20,955 nucleotides of DNA from NCBI GenBank assembly GCA_012027055.1, contig VEPF01000044.1, positions 1-20,955 on the forward strand, read 5' to 3'. The position numbers and the translations under genes are program-made. This document shows positions 12,624 to 19,685 of the stretch, one piece after another. Source of the stretch: Gemmatimonadota bacterium (GTDB taxonomy: Bacteria; Gemmatimonadota; Gemmatimonadetes; Longimicrobiales; RSA9). The notes beneath the pieces were generated by a model, which saw nothing but the letters and a program-made list of their open reading frames with translations, did not search any database and was not told the DNA's origin. Within the stretch, counting starts at the first letter, position 1. Each line of letters opens with the position of its first letter.

Positions 12624-15503
12624 TTACACCGCAGCGTATTCCTCGGTCGGGGCGCAGGCGCACACCAGGTTGCGGGCACCGGCGGCGCTCTCGATCAGAC
12701 CGACGGCGGGCCACACCTTGAATTCCCGGGTCCAGGGTGCGGGGAAGGCGGCGCGTTCCCGGGAGTAGGGTCGGTGCCACTCGTCGGCGGCAACGATGTC
12801 GGCGGTGTGGGGTGCGTGCTTGAGCAGGTTGTCGACGCGGTCGGCGATCCCGAGCTCGATCTCGCGGATCTCTTCGCGGATGGCGGAGAGGGCCTCGCAG
12901 AAGCGGTCGAGTTCGGCCATGGATTCCGACTCCGTGGGCTCGACCATGAGGGTTCCGGCCACGGGGAAGGACACGGTCGGGGCGTGGAACCCGTAGTCCA
13001 TGAGCCGCTTGGCGATGTCGGCACCGTCCACGCCGGTGACGTGCTTGGTGATGCGGGTGTCCACGATGCACTCGTGGGCGACGGTGCCGTTGCGGCCGGT
13101 GTAGAGGATTGGGAACACGTCGCGGACGCGGGTGGCCACGTAGTTGGCGTTGAGGATGGCCACGCGCGTAGCCTGGGTGAGGCCCTCGGCGCCGATCATG
13201 CGGATGTACATCCAGGAGATGGGCAGGATGCTCGGGCTGCCCCACGGGCCGGCGGCCACCGGACCGCTGGCCCGCTCGCCCCCGACCGGCTGAACCGGGT
13301 GGCCGGGCAGGAACGGTGCCAGGTGCCGGGCGACGGCGATCGGCCCCATGCCAGGGCCGCCGCCGCCGTGCGGGAGCGAGAAGGTCTTGTGGAGGTTGAG
13401 GTGGCAGACGTCGCCGCCGATGTCGGCCGGCCGGCAGAGCCCGACCATGGCGTTCATGTTGGCGCCATCGATGTAGACCTGGCCCCCGTGCTCGTGCACG
13501 ATGCCGCAGATGGTCCGGACGCCCTCCTCGAAGATGCCGTGCGTGGAGGGGTAGGTGATCATGATTGCGCCGAGCCGGTCGGCGTAGTGCTCGGCGCGGG
13601 CGCGGAGATCCGCGATATCGATGTTGCCCTGGTCATCGGTCTTGACCACGACGACCGTGAATCCGGCCATCACGGCGCTGGCGGGGTTGGTGCCGTGCGC
13701 GGAGTGCGGGATCAGGCAGACATCACGCTGTGCCTGGCCGCGGTCTTCGTGGAAGGCACGGATGACGGAGAGGCCGGTGTACTCGCCCTGGGAGCCGGCA
13801 TTGGGCTGCAGCGACACCGCCGGGAAGCCGGTGATCTCGGCCAGCCACTTCTCGAGTTGGCGGAACAGTTCCTGGTACCCTTCGGCCTGATCGAGCGGGG
13901 CGAAGGGGTGCAGGGCCGCGAACTCGGGCCAGCTGATCGGGAGCATCTCGGCGGCCGCGTTCAGTTTCATGGTGCAGGAGCCGAGCGCGATCATGCTGTG
14001 CACGAGCGAGACATCGCGGGACTCGAGCCTGTGGATGTAGCGCAGCAACTCGGTTTCGGAGTGATAGGCGCCGAAAACGGGGTGCTGCAGGTAGCCGCTG
14101 GTGCGCGCGAAGCGGCCTCGGCCCAGGTCCAGGTCCTGCTCCGGGCTCGCGGCCACGGGCGCTGGCTGCCCGGCCGGGACGAAGGCGGCGATCACGTCCG
14201 TCACATCGCCGGTGCTCACGGTCTCGTCGAAGGCCACGGTAATGGAGTCGGCGCCGTAGGCGCGCAGGTTGATCTCCCGGGTGCGCGCGGCGGCCAGGAT
14301 GCGGTCGCGATCCGGGCCGACCCGGACGCAGACGGTATCGAAGAAGGGCGTATCGGCGAGCTGGTAGCCGAGCGCGCGCAGGGCGGCAGCCAGGGTGGTA
14401 GCGCGCTGGTGGACGCGCTCGGCGATGGCGCGCAGCCCGGCCGGCCCGTGGTACAGGGCATAGAAGCTGGCGAGGACGGCGAGCAGCACCTGCGAGGTGC
14501 AGATATTCGAAGTGGCCTTCTCGCGCCGGATGTGCTGCTCGCGGGTCTGCAGTGCCATGCGCAGCGCGGGCTTGCCGCGGGAGTCCCGAGAGATGCCGAT
14601 GATGCGACCGGGCAGGAAGCGCTTGTAGTCGTCGCGGCAGGTGAAGAACGCGGCGTGCGGGCCGCCGAACCCCATGGGGATGCCGAAGCGCTGGCTGCTG
14701 CCGATCGCCATGTCGGCGCCGAACTCGCCGGGCGGGGTGAGGAGCGTGAGCGCGAGCAGGTCGCTGGCCACGGTGGCGAGCGCGCCGGCCGCGTGGGCCT
14801 TTTCAATCACCGCGCGGTAGTCGTGAATGCTGCCATCGGTGGCCGGGTACTGCAGCAGCACGCCGAAGGTGCGCTCGTCGAAGCTGAAGGACCGGTGATC
14901 GCCGACCACGACGTCCCACTGCCGTACCCGTGCCCGGGTGCGGACCACCTCGATGGTCTGCGGGTGGCACAGCTCGGACACCAGGAACGTGCGCCGTTCC
15001 TTCCCGGGCGCGATCGCGTGGGCCATAGCCATGGCTTCCGCCGCGGCGGTACCTTCATCGAGGAGCGAGGCGCTCGCGATGGGCAGCCCGGTGAGGTCGA
15101 TGCAGACGGTCTGGAAGTTCAGCAGCGCTTCCAGGCGGCCCTGCGAGATCTCTGGCTGGTAGGGAGTGTAGGCGGTATACCAGGCCGGGTTCTCCTGCAC
15201 CTTGCGCTGGATCACGGGAGGGGTGATGCAGCCGTAGTAGCCCATCCCGATGTACGACCGGAACACGCGGTTGCGGGCCGCGATGCCGTGCAGCTCCGCG
15301 AGCGCGTCCGCCTCACCGATGGGCTCGGGCAGATCCATGCGGCCGCGGAAGCGAATATTGTCGGGGATGGTGGCGGCGATCAGCGCTTCGAGGGAGTCGA
15401 AGCCGGTGCGCTGGAGCATCCGTTCCTGTTCGGCGGGGCCGGGTCCGATGTGTCGGCGCTGAAAGCCGGAATCGCGATCGGGAGTTCTATGGTTCGTGGT
15501 CAT
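12624..15503 (-). CDS. gcvP: Glycine dehydrogenase (decarboxylating), P-protein
   Basis: The P-protein of the glycine cleavage system uses PLP to decarboxylate glycine and passes the aminomethyl group to lipoyl-GcvH. The 959-residue product is the long, single-chain form (fusion of the two halves that are separate genes, gcvPA/gcvPB, in many bacteria). It has the N-terminal FQRRHIGP, the GYYGCITPPVIQRK and YTPYQPEISQGRLEALLNFQ segments of the first half. The second half has GSCTMKLNAAAEMLP and the PLP-lysine motif LNLHKTFSLPHGGGGPG (Lys706). ATG at 15503 gives the usual N-terminus; only a weak ribosome-binding site is visible. gcvT and gcvH are not in this window. It is divergent from the secreted carboxypeptidase-regulatory-like gene across 74 bases. 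Confidence 0.98.
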   Translation of the reverse strand: MTTNHRTPDRDSGFQRRHIGPGPAEQERMLQRTGFDSLEALIAATIPDNIRFRGRMDLPEPIGEADALAELHGIAARNRVFRSYIGMGYYGCITPPVIQRKVQENPAWYTAYTPYQPEISQGRLEALLNFQTVCIDLTGLPIASASLLDEGTAAAEAMAMAHAIAPGKERRTFLVSELCHPQTIEVVRTRARVRQWDVVVGDHRSFSFDERTFGVLLQYPATDGSIHDYRAVIEKAHAAGALATVASDLLALTLLTPPGEFGADMAIGSSQRFGIPMGFGGPHAAFFTCRDDYKRFLPGRIIGISRDSRGKPALRMALQTREQHIRREKATSNICTSQVLLAVLASFYALYHGPAGLRAIAERVHQRATTLAAALRALGYQLADTPFFDTVCVRVGPDRDRILAAARTREINLRAYGADSITVAFDETVSTGDVTDVIAAFVPAGQPAPVAASPEQDLDLGRGRFARTSGYLQHPVFGAYHSETELLRYIHRLESRDVSLVHSMIALGSCTMKLNAAAEMLPISWPEFAALHPFAPLDQAEGYQELFRQLEKWLAEITGFPAVSLQPNAGSQGEYTGLSVIRAFHEDRGQAQRDVCLIPHSAHGTNPASAVMAGFTVVVVKTDDQGNIDIADLRARAEHYADRLGAIMITYPSTHGIFEEGVRTICGIVHEHGGQVYIDGANMNAMVGLCRPADIGGDVCHLNLHKTFSLPHGGGGPGMGPIAVARHLAPFLPGHPVQPVGGERASGPVAAGPWGSPSILPISWMYIRMIGAEGLTQATRVAILNANYVATRVRDVFPILYTGRNGTVAHECIVDTRITKHVTGVDGADIAKRLMDYGFHAPTVSFPVAGTLMVEPTESESMAELDRFCEALSAIREEIREIELGIADRVDNLLKHAPHTADIVAADEWHRPYSRERAAFPAPWTREFKVWPAVGLIESAAGARNLVCACAPTEEYAAV

Positions 15504-15577
15504 GCCAGACCGCCAGCTCGGGTTGAGTGGTGAACGACCAGGCCCTCAAGATACGCTCGAGTCAAGGCGGCAGCGCG

Positions 15578-16645
15578 ATGGCTGAGCGCGCGCTAGCGTG
15601 CATCGCGGCATTGCTTGCAGTATTGGCCGCGGCGGCACCCCTCCGGGGCCAGATCCTGCGCGCCCGCCTGCTCGATGCCGGTACGGATGCCCCGATCCCG
15701 GCCGCGTTCGCCATCCTCGAGAACTACGCCCCGCCCGGGGCGGGAACGCGGGCTGCCGCGGCGCTTTCGGACGCCCAGGGTTGGGTGCAGTTGCGGGCCG
15801 CCGGCCGCGGCCCGTACGTGCTGCGGGTCGAGCGTCTGGGCTACCGCACCTTCGCTTCGGACACCTTCCCGCTCGATTCCGTGGTGGTGCGCACGATCCG
15901 GCTGCCGGCGGAGGCCATTCACCTGCCCGAGATCACGGCGCAGGGGAGGCGTCGCTGTGGCGGCGTGACCGACCTGGCGGCGGAGGCCGCGGTACTGTGG
16001 GACGAAGTCCGGAAGGCGCTCTCGGTCAGCGCCTGGACGGCCGCGGAAGGCTCGGTGTTCTACGTGGTGCGGGAGTACACCCGGCGGCTCGAGCTGCGCA
16101 CGTTCAAGGTACTGGAGGAGCGCAGCAACCAGCAGACCGTGTGGACCACGGGCAGCCCCTTCGTAAGCCTGGGTGCCCGCGACCTTTCCGAGGGCGGCTT
16201 CATCCGGGTGGGAGCGGACGGAGGCTACCAGTACTACGGGCCGGACTCCGAGGTAATCCTCTCCGAGTGGTTCCAGGAACGGCACTGCTTCCGGGCGGTG
16301 GCGAACGGTAGTGACCCGGCGCTGATCGGTTTGGCGTTCGATCCCGGTCCGGGTGCGCCGCACTTCGACATCAAGGGTGTCCTGTGGCTGGACCGCCGCA
16401 CGGCCGAGCTGCGCACCCTGGAGTACAGCTACTCGGCACTGCCGGTGAACGTGGAGCGCCGGGCCGCCGGCGGCGAGGTGCGCTTCGAGCGGCTGGGGTC
16501 GGGGCGCTGGATCGTGCGCAGCTGGTGGATCCGGGCGCCGGTGCTGCAGCGAGCCGGGACACGCGAGCCGCTGGTGGCGGCGATCAGGGAGGCCGGCCGC
16601 ACGGTGGTGTCCCTCACGGAGCGGAGGCCCGGTGCGGACCGTTGA
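15578..16645 (+). CDS. Secreted protein with N-terminal carboxypeptidase-regulatory-like domain
   Basis: The 355-residue product starts with a signal peptide (hydrophobic residues 5-20, cleavage probably after LRGQ at about 25). A beta-sandwich segment of the carboxypeptidase-regulatory type follows (about 26-115: ILRARLLDAGTDAPIPAAF, then VLRVERLGYRTF and VRTIRLP). Next comes the linker LPEITAQGRRRCGG, and then a beta-rich domain of about 220 residues with motifs such as FDIKGVLWLDRRTAELRTLEY. Proteins with this architecture are abundant in Gemmatimonadota and are presumed periplasmic or outer-membrane associated; their role is unknown. The ATG at 15578 is chosen because the signal peptide begins there, with AAGG 9 bases upstream. 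The 3' end overlaps the next gene by 14 bases. Confidence 0.75.
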   Translation: MAERALACIAALLAVLAAAAPLRGQILRARLLDAGTDAPIPAAFAILENYAPPGAGTRAAAALSDAQGWVQLRAAGRGPYVLRVERLGYRTFASDTFPLDSVVVRTIRLPAEAIHLPEITAQGRRRCGGVTDLAAEAAVLWDEVRKALSVSAWTAAEGSVFYVVREYTRRLELRTFKVLEERSNQQTVWTTGSPFVSLGARDLSEGGFIRVGADGGYQYYGPDSEVILSEWFQERHCFRAVANGSDPALIGLAFDPGPGAPHFDIKGVLWLDRRTAELRTLEYSYSALPVNVERRAAGGEVRFERLGSGRWIVRSWWIRAPVLQRAGTREPLVAAIREAGRTVVSLTERRPGADR

Positions 16646-17609
16646 GGAGGAAGTGCTCAGGGCGCGGGTTCGGGAGCCGGCGGCGCGCATGGCCGCGGAG
16701 CGGGCCTTCCGCGCGCTGGCAAGCGACGCCGTGGTGGTGCCGCCGCCGGTGCACCTGCCCATCGCGGAATCCGCGGGGGAAGTCCACATCAAGAGCGCCT
16801 ACCTGGCGGGCAGCCGCAGCTTCACCGTGAAGATCGCGAGTGGCTTCTACCGCAACCCGGAGCTCGGCCTGCCGTCCGGCTCGGGGCTGCTGCTGGTCTT
16901 CGATGCCCGCACGGGGTTTCCGCTCGCGCTGCTGCGCGACAACGGCTACCTGACGGATCTGCGCACGGGTGCGGCGGGCGCGCTCGCGGCCCGCCTGCTG
17001 GCGCCGCCCGTCCTGGAGCGGGTGGCGGTGCTTGGCAGCGGGGCACAGGCGGGCTTCCAGCTGCGGGCGCTGGCGGGCGTGCGCAGCTGGGCGGAGACCG
17101 TGATATGGAGCCGCAATCCGGAGCATGCGGCGGCGCGCAGCCGGGAGCTCGAGCAGGAGCTGGGAGTGCGGACGTCGCCAGCGGCGACGGTGGCGGAGGC
17201 AGTAGCTGGCGCCGAGTTGGTGATCACGGTTACGCCTAGCCGCGAACCGCTGCTGCAGGCAACCTGGCTGCGTTCGGATGCCACGGTGATCGCGGTCGGC
17301 GCGGACGGTCCGGGCAAGCGCGAGCTGGCGGTCGACGTGCTGCTCCGGGCCGACAAGGTGATCGCCGATTCGTGTGCCCAGTGCCGGCGGCTGGGCGAGC
17401 TGCAGCACGTGCCGGACGGCGTGCAGGTGCACGGCGAGCTGGGAGAAGTGCTGACCGGGCGGGTGGCCGGACGGGAAGGTGACGAGCTGATCGTGTGCGA
17501 CCTGACCGGAGTGGGAGCGCAGGACGCCGCCATCGCCGAGGCAGCCCTGGTGGCGGTCGCCGCCGCAGTCGGGAGCTCAGGGGACAGCACGCCGCCGCAG
17601 GTGGCCTGA
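16632..17609 (+). CDS. Ornithine cyclodeaminase / mu-crystallin family protein
   Basis: Members are NAD(P)-dependent enzymes acting on amino acids or ketimines (ornithine cyclodeaminase, alanine dehydrogenase, ketimine reductase, ectoine-pathway EutC). The 325-residue product has the substrate-domain segments VHIKSAYLAGSRSFTVKIASG and LLVFDARTGFPLALLRDNGYLTDLRTGAAGALAA (quoted in part: RDNGYLTDLRTGAAG), then a Rossmann fold with VAVLGSGAQAGFQLRAL and a second strand ETVIWSRN. The start is taken as GTG at 16632 with GGAGG four bases upstream, overlapping the preceding gene by 14 bases; GTG at 16653 is an alternative. The DNGYLTD-RTGAAG wording resembles EutC-like cyclodeaminases more than classical ornithine cyclodeaminase, but the substrate cannot be fixed. 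dinB follows after 11 bases. Confidence 0.88.
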   Translation: MRTVEEEVLRARVREPAARMAAERAFRALASDAVVVPPPVHLPIAESAGEVHIKSAYLAGSRSFTVKIASGFYRNPELGLPSGSGLLLVFDARTGFPLALLRDNGYLTDLRTGAAGALAARLLAPPVLERVAVLGSGAQAGFQLRALAGVRSWAETVIWSRNPEHAAARSRELEQELGVRTSPAATVAEAVAGAELVITVTPSREPLLQATWLRSDATVIAVGADGPGKRELAVDVLLRADKVIADSCAQCRRLGELQHVPDGVQVHGELGEVLTGRVAGREGDELIVCDLTGVGAQDAAIAEAALVAVAAAVGSSGDSTPPQVA

Positions 17610-17620
17610 GCGCGCCGCGC

Positions 17621-18835
17621 ATGGGCGACGTCACGCTCCCCCGTCCCATCCGGCGCATCCTGCTGCTGGACTGCGATCAGTTCTTCGTCCAGTGCGCCCG
17701 CCTGGCGGACCCGGACGGCGCCGGCCGGGAGGCGCTGCTACTGGTGGGCGGCAGCCCGGCCGGGCGGGGCGTGGTGACGTCCGCATCGTACGAGACACGC
17801 GCGTTCGGGGTGCACAGCGGCATGCCCACCGCGGCCGCGTTGCGCCTCTGCCCGCGGGCCCGCGTGGTCTCCGTGCCGCGGCGGATCTGCGGCGAGAAGA
17901 GCCGCGCGGTGCGGGCCGTGCTCGGCCGTTTCAGCCCGCTGGTGGAAGCCGCGTCGATCGACGAGGCGTACCTCGACCTGACCGGCACGGAGCGGCTCTA
18001 CGCGGGCGAGTCGCTCCACGACACCGCGACGCGCATCCAGCAGACGGTACTGGAGGAGACCGCCATCCAGACGTCGGTGGGGGGCGGCACCTGCAAGCTG
18101 GTGGCGAAGCTGGCGGTGGAGCGCGCCAAGCCGGCCGGCGTGCGGATCGTGGCGCCCGGCGCCGAGGCGGAGTTCCTGGCGACCTTCAGGCTCGCGGACA
18201 TCCCGGGGGTGGGCCCGGTATTCACCGAGGAGCTGAAGCGTTTCGGCCTGGTGCTGGTAGCCGACGTGCAGCGGTTGAGCGAACGGGCCCTCAGCGAACT
18301 GCTGGGCGAAGGCAGAGGCGAGTGGCTGTACCGGCGGGCGCACGGCGTGGACGAAGGCCGGGTGCATCCGGAGCATACGCCCAGGTCCATGTCCCGCGAC
18401 GAGACCTTTCCCCACGACCTCCAGCGCCTGGCCGATCTCGAGCGGGAGCTGCTGGCATTGACCGCGAGGGTGGGTGCCGACCTGCGTGATGCCGGCTATC
18501 GGGCCCGGACCATCACGTTGAAGATCCGGGACGCAGATTTCCGCACCCGGCAGGCCAGCCGGACGGTGGCGGATGCGCTGGAGACCGATCGTGCCATCGA
18601 CCACGTCGCGCGGGAGTTGCTGCACAAGCTGCACGCGGCCCGCCGGATCGGCACCCGCTTGCTGGGCGTGGCGGCATCCGGGCTGGTGCCAGCGGGCGAT
18701 GCCGCCCAGCTGGGCCTGTTCGAGGCCGAGCGGGCGCTGGAGACGGACCGGGATCGCCGGCTGGACCGAACGGCGGATGCGATCCGGGAGCGCTTCGGGC
18801 GGAACTCGCTGAAGCGCGGCGGCCTGCGGGGCTGA
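17621..18835 (+). CDS. dinB: DNA polymerase IV (Y-family translesion polymerase)
   Basis: DinB copies damaged DNA with low fidelity. The 404-residue product has the N-terminal catalytic motif LLLDCDQFF (metal ligand Asp17, steric-gate position Phe22), SYETRAFGVHSGMP (57-69), and the second catalytic motif ASIDEAYLDL with Asp114-Glu115. These are followed by thumb helix-hairpin-helix residues (LADIPGVGPVF) and a little-finger domain. A canonical beta-clamp-binding motif QLGLF lies at 363-367, before a basic tail. Both catalytic acidic residues are present, so it is an active-type polymerase rather than an ImuB-like subunit. The ATG at 17621 follows the previous gene by 11 bases. No LexA-box-like element was identified upstream, and the gene looks like part of the 15578-18835 operon. 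Confidence 0.95.
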   Translation: MGDVTLPRPIRRILLLDCDQFFVQCARLADPDGAGREALLLVGGSPAGRGVVTSASYETRAFGVHSGMPTAAALRLCPRARVVSVPRRICGEKSRAVRAVLGRFSPLVEAASIDEAYLDLTGTERLYAGESLHDTATRIQQTVLEETAIQTSVGGGTCKLVAKLAVERAKPAGVRIVAPGAEAEFLATFRLADIPGVGPVFTEELKRFGLVLVADVQRLSERALSELLGEGRGEWLYRRAHGVDEGRVHPEHTPRSMSRDETFPHDLQRLADLERELLALTARVGADLRDAGYRARTITLKIRDADFRTRQASRTVADALETDRAIDHVARELLHKLHAARRIGTRLLGVAASGLVPAGDAAQLGLFEAERALETDRDRRLDRTADAIRERFGRNSLKRGGLRG

Positions 18836-18890
18836 GTCACGCTCCGCCCGTCCGGTGCCGGCGGGGCAAGGTGGGAGGAAGAGGATCGCG

Positions 18891-19685
18891 ATGCCCGGAG
18901 GCAAAGGCAGCTTCCGTCTCTGGAAGTACTACCTCGACTGCGTAGGGGCGGACGGGACGGTCTGCATCGGCTACGCGGGCGGGCTGCGTTGGGGTCCGCT
19001 CGCGGTGCACTACGCGGCGTTGCTGGAGGGTGCACCGGACGGCGGGCGGCGGGAGCGGCACAGCTATCGGGAAACGCCGGAGCCGCGGGTCGAGAGCGGC
19101 GGGGTGCACTGGGAGTGTGCGCCGCTGGGCGTATCGGGCAGCTGGCGGGACGCGGTCCCGGGATACCGCGCCACGCTCCTGGAAAGCGCGGCCGGCACGG
19201 TCCGGTGGCAGGTGCTGGCGCCGAAGGCGGAAGCGCGCGTGGAGCGGGCCGGCGGGGGCGTCGTGACCGGCTGGGGCTACGTCGAGCGGCTCGAGCTGAA
19301 CCTGGAGCCCTGGCGGCTTCCCCTGAACACGCTGTACTGGGGGCGCTTCCACTCTCCGACGGATGCCCTGGTCTGGATCGGCTGGGAAGGCGACGTCCGC
19401 CTGCGCCACATCACGCACAACGATCGGCTGCTGGCCGACGCCCACTTCGGGGAGCAGGTGCTGCGCTTCGATCCGGGCCTGGAGCTGCAACTGCTGGACA
19501 CCCGCACCATCCGCGACGCGCCGGTGATCGCGGCCCTCGACCGACTGCCGCGGGCGCTGCGCCGGGTGCCGCCGTCCTTCGCGACGGCAAGGGAGGTCAA
19601 ATGGCTCAGTCGGGCACGACTGTCGAGCGGCCAGGGCCCGCCGGCGATGGGCTGGGCGCTCCACGAGCGGGTGCGATTTCGCTGA
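18891..19685 (+). CDS. Trp-rich protein of unknown function
   Basis: The 264-residue product has no signal peptide or membrane segment. It begins with SFRLWKYYLDCVGADGTV and IGYAGGLRWGPLAVHYA, is rich in Trp (about a dozen) and alternates short beta-like stretches. The central part contains GWGYVERLELNLEPWRLP followed by LYWGRFHSPTDALVWIGWEG, which reminds me faintly of the CrtC/AttH lipocalin-like hydratase group (a GxGYxxx..W...W.WGR pattern). This is weak and should not be used to assign a function. The ATG at 18891 has a good AGGAAGAGG upstream with 6-base spacing. Its last 85 bases overlap the next gene, whose ribosome-binding site lies inside it, so the two are probably translationally coupled and act in one process. 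Confidence 0.75.
   Translation: MPGGKGSFRLWKYYLDCVGADGTVCIGYAGGLRWGPLAVHYAALLEGAPDGGRRERHSYRETPEPRVESGGVHWECAPLGVSGSWRDAVPGYRATLLESAAGTVRWQVLAPKAEARVERAGGGVVTGWGYVERLELNLEPWRLPLNTLYWGRFHSPTDALVWIGWEGDVRLRHITHNDRLLADAHFGEQVLRFDPGLELQLLDTRTIRDAPVIAALDRLPRALRRVPPSFATAREVKWLSRARLSSGQGPPAMGWALHERVRFR
19589..19597 (+). promoter_or_regulatory. Strong ribosome-binding site fixing an overlapping start
   Basis: AAGGGAGGT ends three bases before ATG 19601, inside the coding region of the preceding gene but in another frame. It is one of the best Shine-Dalgarno sequences in the window and supports the 85-base overlap. Confidence 0.7.

Noticed and set aside
12432..15533. A 1033-codon open frame on the plus strand opposite gcvP
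   Set aside because: It is antisense to a clearly conserved gcvP, is dominated by Gly, Ala, His, Asp and Val without domain motifs, and arises because high-GC codon use leaves the opposite strand free of stops.
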